Shown in pieces: positions 49,526-57,302 of a stretch of 64,000 bases of DNA. The position numbers were made by a program, and so were the translations under genes. The DNA lies in contig JBFLWP010000006.1 of the NCBI GenBank assembly GCA_040757595.1, positions 62,001-126,000 on the forward strand. The letters run 5' to 3'. Source of the stretch: Nitrospirota bacterium (GTDB lineage Bacteria; Nitrospirota; Nitrospiria; Nitrospirales; Nitrospiraceae). The notes beneath the pieces were generated by a model. The model made no database searches. It was not told the origin of the DNA and saw only the letters and a program-made list of their open reading frames with translations. Numbering within the stretch: position 1 is the stretch's first letter; the number at the start of each line of letters is the position of its first letter.

Positions 49526-50199
49526 GAGAGCGCGTGCCTCGCCTTTCTGCCGACCAGTTTCAAATGCCGCGGCCTCGCGCGAATGCCGTCCAGGAACAGC
49601 GAGACGTAGGCGGCGACGCTGTCTTCGGGGGTCCGGTGCTCGCGGACTCTGAAGATCTCGTGCAGCAGCCGGTGGTGCGCGACCATGCCCATGAAGGCGC
49701 GGGCGGCGAGGAGCGGGTCCACGCGCTGGAAGGCGCCGTCTTCGACGCGCTTGGCGATGTACCCGGCCAGGTAGTCGTAAAACACCCGGTGCTGGTTCCG
49801 GAAGAACATGTCCGAAAGATCGTGGCCCTCCAGCGCGCTGAACAGGAGCAGCCGGAGCAGCGTCGGGTCGGACGCCCGACGGATCCGGTGGCTCGCGATC
49901 AGCGTGAACACGCGGTGGTCGTTCCGCTTGCGGGCCGCCGCCTCGACTGCGGCCAGCAATTGAGAGAGGGGGGCTTTCTCCGCCAGGATCGCGGCGTAGA
50001 GCGCACGCTTGGTGGGGAAATGTTTGAAGAGCAGGGCCTCGCTGATGCCGGCCGTCCTCGCGATCTCCCTGGTGGTCGTCCCCTTGAACCCGTTGGCGGC
50101 GAAGAGCGCCGCTGCGGCCGCGATGATGCTGGCCTGGCGCTCGTGTCCGGAGGGTCTGGCGGCGCGCTCGATCGGCTTGGAATGGCGCACGGGCTTCAT
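49522..50199 (-). CDS. TetR-family repressor of the efflux operon
   Basis: A 225-residue regulator: the N-terminal HTH reads ERQASIIAAAAALFAANGFK, GTTTREIARTAGISEALLFK and HFPTKRALYAAILAEK, matching AcrR/TetR. The C-terminal helical domain would bind the inducer, likely a pump substrate. It is the first gene of the operon, preceded by a promoter (50234-50262) and a palindromic operator (50215-50230) that it probably binds to repress itself. Confidence 0.93.
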   Translation of the reverse strand: MKPVRHSKPIERAARPSGHERQASIIAAAAALFAANGFKGTTTREIARTAGISEALLFKHFPTKRALYAAILAEKAPLSQLLAAVEAAARKRNDHRVFTLIASHRIRRASDPTLLRLLLFSALEGHDLSDMFFRNQHRVFYDYLAGYIAKRVEDGAFQRVDPLLAARAFMGMVAHHRLLHEIFRVREHRTPEDSVAAYVSLFLDGIRARPRHLKLVGRKARHALS

Positions 50200-50214
50200 C
50201 GGAGGCCTCGGTGA

Positions 50215-50230
50215 GTGAGTGGTTACTCAC
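50215..50230. promoter_or_regulatory. Candidate TetR operator
   Basis: GTGAGT-GGTT-ACTCAC is a perfect palindrome with 6-base arms, placed between the tetR promoter and its start codon. On the minus strand it lies directly downstream of the minus-10. Confidence 0.6.
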
Positions 50231-50233
50231 CAC

Positions 50234-50262
50234 AGCCTAACACGGCGTGAGGGCCGCGGCAA
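50234..50262 (-). promoter_or_regulatory. Promoter of tetR-adaptor-permease
   Basis: Minus-strand TTGCCG (50257-50262), 17-base spacer, TAGGCT (50234-50239). Confidence 0.5.
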
Positions 50263-50279
50263 GCGGGGGCGAAGTCCGT

Positions 50280-50813
50280 TTACATCCCGCCCATGTAATC
50301 CAGGAACTTGGCCGCCAGGGTGCGGCTCTCGATGAAGAGGACGCCGCGCTCCTGCCGCACGTCGAAGGTCAGGTTGACCTCCGTTTCCGTCCCGCGCCAA
50401 GTGAACTGGTGGTTGCCGCTGGCCGCGATCTGGCCGGGCGTCAGGTCGAGGGGACCGTACTGGGCCTGCAGATAGGCGACCAGTTGCTCGTGCGCCCGCT
50501 TCCCGCGGTACCGAACGGACACGCGCGCGAACTGGTTGTCGATCGAGAAGAGCTTCATCGAATCCACGGGCGTGCCACCCAGCGTGGGCGGCGCCTGTTT
50601 CAGTTCGAATTCCTTGACGCGTTCGTCGGAGAACGTCAGGGTCAGGCCGGAAGACTCGGAAAGCGGGGCGCCCCAGGCAAAGTCCCGGAAGCCCTTGGGG
50701 TCGTTCAGCATCGAGACCGCAAGGACCGGCGTGGCGACGAACAGGCCCAGACACAGAACGGACAGGGACGCCGGCGCGACGGGCGGAAGGCTCGATGAGG
50801 GGGCAGCTTCCAT
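50280..50813 (-). CDS. Secreted protein of unknown function, paralogue A
   Basis: A 177-residue exported protein (signal about 14-33) with the conserved core LNDPKGFRDFAWGAPLSESS, RVSVRYRGKRAHEQLVAYLQ, HQFTWRGTETEVNLTFDVRQ and RGVLFIESRTLAAKFLDYMG. The neighbour at 50869 is a clear paralogue. No family recognised; the repeated aromatic/Gly strands suggest a small beta fold. Confidence 0.7.
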   Translation of the reverse strand: MEAAPSSSLPPVAPASLSVLCLGLFVATPVLAVSMLNDPKGFRDFAWGAPLSESSGLTLTFSDERVKEFELKQAPPTLGGTPVDSMKLFSIDNQFARVSVRYRGKRAHEQLVAYLQAQYGPLDLTPGQIAASGNHQFTWRGTETEVNLTFDVRQERGVLFIESRTLAAKFLDYMGGM

Positions 50814-50868
50814 GGCAACCGTCTTTCACCGGATCGAGGGGAGCTGGCCGCGGGCGGCACGCCCTCGC

Positions 50869-51393
50869 TCAGTACCCGGATCCCGTATCGGACAGAAAAT
50901 CATTGAACCGCGGCGAGAGGGTGCGGCTTTCGATGAACAGGTACCCGCGCTCGCCTTTGGCCTCGAAGGTCAGATTGACCTCGGTTTCCGGCCCGCGCCA
51001 GTTGAACTGCTGGTTGAGCCCGCGGACCATGGAGCCGGGAGCCCGCTCCACCGGCCCGAACGCGGATTCCAAATAGGCCAGCACCTGGGCGTGCGTCTGG
51101 CTGCCCCGATAGCGGATCGTGACGCGGCCGAACTTGCCGTCAATGACGAACAGCCTCAGGGATTCCACCTTCGCCTGCCCGAGCGGCGGGGGGCCCTGCT
51201 TCAGGTCGTACCCCTGTACGCGGTCCATGGACTGGGCCAGGACCAGATCCGGCCGGCCGGCCAGGGGCGCGCCCCAGGGGATGCCGTTGAACCCTTGGGG
51301 GTCGTTGACGATCGTCGCGCTGGCGAGTGCCCGGGCGGGCGCCGTTGCGGCAAGGAGGAGGAGAAGGGCAGCGATCCAGGCGTCCCGCTTCAT
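50869..51393 (-). CDS. Secreted protein of unknown function, paralogue B
   Basis: A 174-residue exported protein (signal peptide 1-24) sharing the whole core with the gene downstream: VNDPQGFNGIPWGAPLAGRP, VTIRYRGSQTHAQVLAYLES, QQFNWRGPETEVNLTFEAKG and RGYLFIESRTLSPRFNDFLS. Tandem duplication is the simplest explanation. ATG 51393 gives a normal signal peptide. Confidence 0.7.
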   Translation of the reverse strand: MKRDAWIAALLLLLAATAPARALASATIVNDPQGFNGIPWGAPLAGRPDLVLAQSMDRVQGYDLKQGPPPLGQAKVESLRLFVIDGKFGRVTIRYRGSQTHAQVLAYLESAFGPVERAPGSMVRGLNQQFNWRGPETEVNLTFEAKGERGYLFIESRTLSPRFNDFLSDTGSGY

Positions 51394-51486
51394 GGTGTGA
51401 TCCCGACTGCCGGGGCTCAATGCGTGGGGTCACACCCTAGCATGAGTGCGCCCGGCTGCACAACCGGTCCCGGTCGCGCCCGCGCC

Positions 51487-51515
51487 TTGTGCGGCTCCCG
51501 CCGCTTGGCTATAAT
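51487..51515 (+). promoter_or_regulatory. Promoter of the decarboxylase/aminotransferase operon
   Basis: TTGTGC (51487-51492), 17-base spacer, perfect TATAAT (51510-51515), 40 bp before GTG 51556. Confidence 0.65.
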
Positions 51516-51555
51516 GCGGCCCGCTTCACGGTCCGGCGGTGCGCGGGAGGAACGG

Positions 51556-52053
51556 GTGATCGAGAGCGACGACTTCGTCCGGACCCTGCAGGACATCGGG
51601 TTCGACTTCTTTACCGGCGTGCCCGACACCTTTCTGGCCGGCATCATCGCCACGCTGCTCGAGCGACGCCTCTTCGTCCCCGCGGTGCGCGAGGATGCGG
51701 CGGTGGCCATGGCCGCCGGGGCGTACATGGCCGGCAAGGTGCCGGCGGTCCTGATGCCCAACGCCGGGTTGGGGCGGTGCCTGGACACGCTGGTCTCACT
51801 GAACCTCGTCTGCCGACAGCCCTGCCTGCTCCTTGTCTCCTGGCGCGGGTTCCAGGGGAAGGACGCCCCCGAGCATCTCGTCATGGGGCAGACCGTGACG
51901 CAGCTCCTCGACACGGTCCGGATCCCGCACCGGACGCTGTCGGAGCCGACCGCCCAGGACGACCTCAACTGGGTGGCGCAGACCTTCATGAAGGCCCGCG
52001 TTCCCGTGGCGCTGCTGCTCAAGAGCGGAGTCGTCCGCGGGCTGCAACCATGA
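51556..52053 (+). CDS. Phosphonopyruvate/sulfopyruvate decarboxylase alpha subunit (TPP pyrimidine domain)
   Basis: A 165-residue thiamine-diphosphate enzyme half. DFFTGVPDTFLAGIIATLLE and VREDAAVAMAAGAYMAGKVP hold the Glu (about 46) that activates thiamine; LMPNAGLGRCLDTLVSLNL and the RGFQGKDAPEHLVMGQ segment follow the ComD/Ppd pattern. It pairs with the beta subunit 96 bp downstream to give an enzyme that would decarboxylate phosphonopyruvate (to phosphonoacetaldehyde) or sulfopyruvate. GTG start with GGGAGG upstream. Confidence 0.85.
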   Translation: MIESDDFVRTLQDIGFDFFTGVPDTFLAGIIATLLERRLFVPAVREDAAVAMAAGAYMAGKVPAVLMPNAGLGRCLDTLVSLNLVCRQPCLLLVSWRGFQGKDAPEHLVMGQTVTQLLDTVRIPHRTLSEPTAQDDLNWVAQTFMKARVPVALLLKSGVVRGLQP

Positions 52054-52056
52054 AAA

Positions 52057-52119
52057 GCGTGACGCGTCGCTCGTGATGCGTGAAGCGTCTGAAACGAGAG
52101 ACGAACGACGAACGACGAG
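52057..52119. repeat. Hairpin element R11 (word GCGTCGCTCGTGA)
   Basis: Left units AGCGTGACGCGTCGCTCGTG and right units ACGAACGACGAACGACGAGG. It lies between the alpha and beta subunit genes. GCGTCGCTCGTGA (52064-52076) recurs exactly in R12 (52707-52719) on the other side of the beta gene. Confidence 0.6.
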
Positions 52120-52149
52120 GGACGAAGAATGAGGCCGGAAGAGGGGACG

Positions 52150-52707
52150 ATGCAGAGCCGGGCGCGGGCGATTCAGACGCTCCTGGACCTGCTCACCGAT
52201 CAGCCGGTCGTCGTGTGCAGCGGGTTCCCGTCCCGCGAGACGTTCAAGCTGCGGGACCGGCCGACGCACTTCTACATGGCGGGGGCCGTGGGCACGGCCG
52301 CGGCGGTCGGGCTGGGGGTGGCGCTGGGCAAGCCCGGGAAGAAGGTCGTGGTGCTGGACGGGGACGGGAACGTCCTGATGGGGCTGGGCACGCTCGCGAC
52401 GGTCGGGGCGCTGGCGCCGAAGAACTTGATCCACGTGGTGCTGGACAACGAGGTCTACGGCGGCAGCGGCAACCAGCCGTCGCTCTCGCGGGTGGTGCGG
52501 CTGGATCAGGTGGCCAAGGCGGCCGGCTACGCGAACGTGGAGCGGGTGCGCGAGCGGGAAGACCTCGCCTACGAGTTCAAGACCATGCTGACCGCGGACG
52601 GCCCCAGCTTCCTGCTCGTGAAAGTGAACGAGCTGGCGGAGGACGTCGGCCCGGTCCCGCTCGAGCCGCCCCAGATCACCGAGCGATTCCGAAAGGCGAT
52701 TGAATAG
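52150..52707 (+). CDS. Phosphonopyruvate/sulfopyruvate decarboxylase beta subunit (TPP pyrophosphate domain)
   Basis: A 185-residue partner of the alpha subunit. The Mg-diphosphate motif VVLDGDGNVLMGLGTLATVG (GDG at 71-73) and LIHVVLDNEVYGGSGNQPSL (Asn100) are canonical, and FPSRETFKLRDRPTHFYMAG resembles ComE/Ppd. An upstream in-frame ATG at 52129 lies in repeat R11 and is less likely the start. The stop overlaps repeat R12. Confidence 0.87.
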   Translation: MQSRARAIQTLLDLLTDQPVVVCSGFPSRETFKLRDRPTHFYMAGAVGTAAAVGLGVALGKPGKKVVVLDGDGNVLMGLGTLATVGALAPKNLIHVVLDNEVYGGSGNQPSLSRVVRLDQVAKAAGYANVERVREREDLAYEFKTMLTADGPSFLLVKVNELAEDVGPVPLEPPQITERFRKAIE

Positions 52708-52784
52708 CGTCGCTCGTGAAGCGCGGACTGACGCAGGAACACCGGAGTTTTCCGCTGACGAGAGACGCTTCACGCTTCATGATC
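52707..52784. repeat. Hairpin element R12 (word GCGTCGCTCGTGA)
   Basis: Left arm GCGTCGCTCGTGAAGCG (52707-52723) and right arm GACGAGAGACGCTTCACGC and on (to 52784). It lies between the beta subunit and the aminotransferase-like gene. Confidence 0.6.
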
Positions 52785-52798
52785 AACGAGGTGAACTT

Positions 52799-53893
52799 GT
52801 GATTTTACTCACTCCCGGTCCCGTCAACGTCTCGGAGCGGGTACGCGCAGCCCTGCAGGGAACGGCCATCGGACCCCACGAGGCCGAATTTGCGGAGCTG
52901 GTCCACGGCATCAGACAGAAGCTGCTCCGGGCCTTCGTGCCGGGAGCCGAATCCGACTATACGGCGATCGTCCTGACCGGCTCGGGGAGCGCGGCCGTGG
53001 AAGCGGCCCTGCTCTCCTCCCTGCCCCACGGGAAACGCGCCCTCGTCATCAACAATGGCCCTTATGGGGAGCAAATGGCCTCCATCGTGGGGGTCCACCG
53101 GCTGGGGGTGGCGGAATACAAGCTGGAGCTGGGGGCCAAGTTCGACCCGGAGCGGCTCCGGCTCGCGCTGCGGCAGCATCCGGAGGTCCACGTCGTGGCC
53201 ATGGTCCACCACGAGACGAGCACGGGCCAGCTCAATCCGGTCAGGGAGATGGCGGAGGTGGCGGACAGCCAGAACCGCGTGTTCCTCGTGGACTCGGTGG
53301 GCGGCCTGGGCGGAGAGCCGCTGGACATCGCCGGCTCGCACCTCTACATGGTCGCCGGGGCGGCCCACGTGGGCATCCAGGGATGGCCCGGCGTCTCCTT
53401 CGTGCTCGTACGCAAGGGGTTCATGGAACGGATGAAGAGCTATCCCAAGCGTTCCTGGTACCTGCACCTGCCCCACTACTACGAGGACGAGGAGCGGGGC
53501 ACCATCCCGTTCACGCCGGCGACGCCGGTCTATGCGGCCTTCCACGAGGCGCTCGCGGAGCTGCTGGAGGAGGGTGTGGCTGCGAGGACCCAACGGTACA
53601 GGAAACCGACCGCGATGCTCCGCAAGAAGCTGGGCGAGCTGGGGCTCAAGCCGCTTCTGCCGCCAGAGCACCAATCCGGGACGCTCACCGCCTGGCATCT
53701 GCCGCCGGGCCTGACCGACGAGCTGCTCCGCACTCGCTTGAAGGAACGGGGCTACGTGATCCCGCCCGGTCAGGGCTCGCTCGCCGGCAAGATCTTCCGC
53801 GTGGCCACGATGGGCGCGCTGACCGATCAGCAGATCGAGGGGTTTCTCACGGCCTTCCAGCAGGCGCTGGAATCGGCCGCCGTGCGTCCTTAG
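52799..53893 (+). CDS. Class V aminotransferase of 2-aminoethylphosphonate:pyruvate type with Val at the PLP-lysine position
   Basis: A 364-residue homologue of PhnW. LLTPGPVNVSERVRAALQGT, TGSGSAAVEAALLSSLP, VHHETSTGQLNPVREMAEVA and VDSVGGLGGEPLDIAGSHLY align throughout. In PhnW the PLP lysine lies in S-A-N-K-C-I-Q-G-V-P-G; here that stretch is GAAHVGIQGWPGVSF, with Val191 (codon GTG at 53369-53371) in place of Lys. No nearby Lys can take its role, so normal transamination is unlikely. GTG 52799 has GAGGTGA close upstream. It probably belongs with the decarboxylase genes. Confidence 0.85.
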   Translation: MILLTPGPVNVSERVRAALQGTAIGPHEAEFAELVHGIRQKLLRAFVPGAESDYTAIVLTGSGSAAVEAALLSSLPHGKRALVINNGPYGEQMASIVGVHRLGVAEYKLELGAKFDPERLRLALRQHPEVHVVAMVHHETSTGQLNPVREMAEVADSQNRVFLVDSVGGLGGEPLDIAGSHLYMVAGAAHVGIQGWPGVSFVLVRKGFMERMKSYPKRSWYLHLPHYYEDEERGTIPFTPATPVYAAFHEALAELLEEGVAARTQRYRKPTAMLRKKLGELGLKPLLPPEHQSGTLTAWHLPPGLTDELLRTRLKERGYVIPPGQGSLAGKIFRVATMGALTDQQIEGFLTAFQQALESAAVRP

Positions 53894-53930
53894 ACGATCG
53901 GGGCCTTCCCGCCGGCATCGATCGCAACCT

Positions 53931-54044
53931 GTGCTGAGGCTGATCCTCTTCTTGCCCGGCCTAGCCGCCCTGATGGGGCTTGCGGCGCTCGGGGAGAAAG
54001 GCCTTGCGGGATGGTGCGGGCGGGTGAAGGGGGCCATGGTTTGA
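53931..54044 (+). CDS. Possible 37-residue single-helix membrane peptide
   Basis: GTG 53931 opens a 37-codon frame reading LRLILFLPGLAALMGLAALG, then a Lys/Gly-rich tail, and stops at 54044. A hydrophobic helix followed by positive charges fits a small membrane peptide. No ribosome site is evident, so it is uncertain. Confidence 0.25.
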   Translation: MLRLILFLPGLAALMGLAALGEKGLAGWCGRVKGAMV

Positions 54045-54063
54045 GCGTCCCGCGTGCGTCCGG

Positions 54064-55003
54064 CTAGGAGGGCCCGTAGAAACGGTCTCGGATTTGAAGG
54101 AGATCGAGGGCCAAGGAGGCGCCGAAGGTCGGGCCCCTGTCCTTGCCGTTGATGAGGTCGTTCCAAGTCTCGATCGTCACGTACGGGACGCGGATGAGCA
54201 GGGAGCCGAACCGCTCTTCCTGGCTGTTGCCTTTGAAATCCACGAACAGGCCGGAATCCACGGTGATGGCGAACTCGACTTCCCGAATCGGCTTGTTCTC
54301 CTTGTCGTAGTTCCCGACGCTCACCGAGGCTTGCCCAAGGTAGGTCTGGGGCGCGACGGCGGTGAAGCCCTGGAAGGCGGCGCCTCCATAGGGGCGGCTG
54401 TATCGCCCCATCGCGGAAAAGCGCAGGTGCTCAAAGACCTGCAGCCAGCCGTTCGGGGGCAAGCCGGAGAGACTCGCGGTGCTCTCCGCGAGGGAGAATC
54501 GCCGCACCCCCACCCGCGTCCATAGCTCCTGGTACAGTGACCCGGTGGTCCCTCCGATGCCGAGAAAGCCGGTCCTCTGAGTTCCCAGCACGTCGGTCCA
54601 TCTGGTCACCGACGAGTCCAGCATGAAATCGGTTTGCTCCCTGGTGGCTCCGACGGGGACCGGCGCAAAGCCTCGAATCTTGTGGATCGCGTCGTTTTGC
54701 AGGAACCTCGTGGGCTGGTCGGAAGTCGGGCCGGTCCCGGCGGTGAGGTTGGTGCTCCACCCCTCAAACCGTTTCCAAATGTTCGGTCCAACTGAGCGCG
54801 ATCATGTTGAACCCCATCGTCTCCTTGATCGTGGAATTGTAGCGGTGGCGCTCGCCGTCGAATTCCGTGAAGCGGTTCAGCACCAATCCGGCGGTCAGGG
54901 TGTCGTCCCGATCGGGGTAGGCGATCGCTCCCCAGTGGACGCTCGGGGACAGGGTTTCCGGCCAGGCCGGTGCCACAGTGCCGAGCAGGACCGAGAGGCA
55001 CAC
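54064..55003 (-). pseudogene. Frameshifted secreted/outer-membrane protein gene
   Basis: The minus strand encodes two parts of one protein. The first (55003 to about 54780) is exported and reads VHWGAIAYPDRDDTLTAGLV, RFTEFDGERHRYNSTIKETM, GFNMIALSWTEHLE and stops at 54764. The second, in another frame, starts about NIWKRFEGWSTNLTAGTG at 54780 and continues to 54064 with DAIHKIRGFAPVPVGATREQ, FLGIGGTTGSLYQELWTRVG and VEFAITVDSGLFVDFKGNSQ. A single-base shift at about 54771-54785 separates them. The pattern of Gly/aromatic strands suggests an outer-membrane barrel, perhaps LpxR-like; this is uncertain. It could also be a sequencing error. Confidence 0.55.
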
Positions 55004-55149
55004 GAAGGCCGTGCTCGTCCAGTGGCGGGGTGAAGTGGTGCCGGCCGGCCGGTTTACGCTTGTACCGAACGGGGTGTGCCGCGCGTCGCGGGAAGGCCTC
55101 AGCCTAGAGTCTCAATCACGGGCGATGCAACTGGATGCGGCGCGTCCCG

Positions 55150-55178
55150 TTTACACGGGTCCGTCGGCTTGTTAGGAT
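55150..55178 (+). promoter_or_regulatory. cstA promoter giving a leaderless mRNA
   Basis: TTTACA (55150-55155), 17-base spacer, TAGGAT (55173-55178), eight bases before ATG 55187. Confidence 0.5.
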
Positions 55179-55186
55179 ACGCCGCG

Positions 55187-57178
55187 ATGGGTCTGGGGAT
55201 GAAACTCGTCTGGGCGGCGGTCGCGGTCCTCTGCGCGCTCGCCTTCGGCTTCGTCACGGGCGCGCTGAACCCGGGCGAGCGGGTCAACGGCCTGTGGCTG
55301 GTCGTCGCGGCCGGCTGCTTCTACGCCCTCGCCTTCCGTTTCTACGGGCGGTTCCTGGCCCGCCGCGTGACGGAGCTCAACGATGCGCGCGTGACGCCGG
55401 CCGTCCGCCTCAACGACGGGACCAACTTCCATCCCACGAACAAGTACGTCCTGTTCGGCCATCATTTCGCCGCCATCGCCGGCGCGGGGCCGTTGCTCGG
55501 CCCGGTGCTGGCGGCGCAGTTCGGCTACCTGCCGGGCTTCCTCTGGCTGGTGATCGGCGCGGTGCTGGCCGGGGCGGTGCAGGACTTCATCATTCTCGTC
55601 GCTTCGCTGCGCCGGAACGCCCGGTCGCTGCCGGAGATCGCGCGGGACGAGCTCGGGCCGGTCACGGGGACGGCGACCGCCGCGGCGGTCCTGTTCATCG
55701 TGGTCGTGGCGCTGGCGGGCTTGGGGCTGGCCGTGGTCAACGCCCTCTACCGCAACGCCTGGGGGACCTTCACGATCGCGATGACGATCCCCATCGGCGT
55801 CCTGATGGGCTTCTATCTGCAGAGGTTCCGTCCCGGCCGCGTCGGGGAAATCTCGGCCCTGGGCGTCGTGCTGCTGGTCGTCTCGGTGCTGGCCGGCCGG
55901 GCGGTGGCGCAATCGCCGCTTGGAAGCTGGTTCGAATTCGAGCAGCACACGCTGGTCTGGTTGCTGGCCGGCTACGGGTTCGTCGCCTCGGTCCTGCCCG
56001 GCTGGATGCTCCTCGTGCCGCGGGGCTATCTCTCCACCTTCATGAAAATCGGCGTCGTCGCGCTGCTCGGCCTCGGGGTGATCGCGATGGCGCCGGAGGT
56101 CGAGATGCCGCGCATCACGGCGTTCGCGGGCGGCGGCGGGCCGATCATTCCCGGCACGCTCTTCCCGTTCCTCTTCATCACGATCGCCTGCGGGGCCATC
56201 TCGGGCGTCCATTCCCTGATCTCCTCCGGCACCACCCCGAAGATGATCGAGCGCGAATCGCACGCGCTGGCGGGCTACGGCGCGATGCTGCTCGAAAGCT
56301 TCGTGGGGGTGATGGCGCTGATCGCCGCGTCCGTCCTGATCCCCGGCGATTACCTGGCGATCAATACCCTGCTGTCGTCCGATGCGCTCGCGGCGATGGG
56401 CTTTCCGGTGGCGCGCATTCAGGAGCTCTCCCGCCTCGTCGAGGTGGACGTGACCGGCCGGCCGGGCGGGGCGGTCTCGCTGGCGGTCGGGATGGCCTCG
56501 ATCTTCAGCGCGCTCCCCGGCATGGCCGGCCTCATGGCCTATTGGTATCAGTTCGCGCTCCTGTTCGAGGCCCTGTTCATCCTCACGACGATCGACACCG
56601 GCACCAGAATCGTGCGGTATCTGCTCCAGGAAATGGGCGGGCGCGTCTATGCGCCGCTGGGGCGCCTGAACTGGTGGCCCGGCGTGCTCGCCAGCAGCGC
56701 ACTCGTGGTCGGAGCCTGGGGCTACCTGATCGGAGCGGGGAGCATCTCCACGATCTGGCCCATGTTCGGCGCGGCCAACCAGTTGCTGGGGACGCTGGCG
56801 CTCTGCATCGGCACGACGGTGTTGATCAAGATGGGCAAGGCCTGGTACCTCTGGGTGACGGCGGCGCCGATGCTGTTCGTGGGGGCGATCACGCTGACCG
56901 GCTCCTACGAGCTCTTCTTCATTTTCACGGCGAAGGCCCGCGCCGCCGGGACCGACGAGGCGTTTGCCCTGTACCTGGACGCCGTCCTCGTGAGCGTCGT
57001 CGCGCTGCTGGCGGTGGTGGTGCTGACGGACGGCCTGCGGCAATGGTACGGGTACCTAGTGCAGGGACGGCCGTACCGGAGCAGCGAGGTCATCGTCGGG
57101 CCCGGCGGCATCCCGCTGGGCGGCGCGTCTCCGGCCGGGCGGGAGGGCCTCAAGATTTCCATTGATCGGTGCTGTTGA
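55187..57178 (+). CDS. cstA: Carbon starvation protein CstA, pyruvate/peptide transporter
   Basis: A 663-residue inner-membrane protein with about 16 helices. The signature DGTNFHPTNKYVLFGHHFAA, IAGAGPLLGPVLAAQFGYLP and AVQDFIILVASLRRNARSLP identify CstA. Other members import pyruvate or peptides during carbon starvation. CSTA-type residues GAISGVHSLISSGTTPKMIE and FILTTIDTGTRIVRYLLQEM are present. It starts at ATG 55187; an ATG at 55199 is possible. Confidence 0.93.
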   Translation: MGLGMKLVWAAVAVLCALAFGFVTGALNPGERVNGLWLVVAAGCFYALAFRFYGRFLARRVTELNDARVTPAVRLNDGTNFHPTNKYVLFGHHFAAIAGAGPLLGPVLAAQFGYLPGFLWLVIGAVLAGAVQDFIILVASLRRNARSLPEIARDELGPVTGTATAAAVLFIVVVALAGLGLAVVNALYRNAWGTFTIAMTIPIGVLMGFYLQRFRPGRVGEISALGVVLLVVSVLAGRAVAQSPLGSWFEFEQHTLVWLLAGYGFVASVLPGWMLLVPRGYLSTFMKIGVVALLGLGVIAMAPEVEMPRITAFAGGGGPIIPGTLFPFLFITIACGAISGVHSLISSGTTPKMIERESHALAGYGAMLLESFVGVMALIAASVLIPGDYLAINTLLSSDALAAMGFPVARIQELSRLVEVDVTGRPGGAVSLAVGMASIFSALPGMAGLMAYWYQFALLFEALFILTTIDTGTRIVRYLLQEMGGRVYAPLGRLNWWPGVLASSALVVGAWGYLIGAGSISTIWPMFGAANQLLGTLALCIGTTVLIKMGKAWYLWVTAAPMLFVGAITLTGSYELFFIFTAKARAAGTDEAFALYLDAVLVSVVALLAVVVLTDGLRQWYGYLVQGRPYRSSEVIVGPGGIPLGGASPAGREGLKISIDRCC

Positions 57179-57193
57179 TGCAGGGGGGAACCA

Positions 57194-57280
57194 TGGTCAG
57201 TGGTCGGCGGTCAGTGCTGAATATGCGCTTTGCGCAGTCTATATCCGCCGCTATCCACTAACCACTGACCACGATTTTTT
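57194..57280 (+). terminator. Hairpin element R13 with T6 (cstA terminator)
   Basis: GGTCAGTGGT (57195-57204) pairs exactly with ACCACTGACC (57261-57270) around degenerate inner repeats, then TTTTTT at 57275-57280. The word is the same as in R3. Confidence 0.65.
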
Positions 57281-57302
57281 GACTTAGGCAGGAGGTTAGG
57301 TG

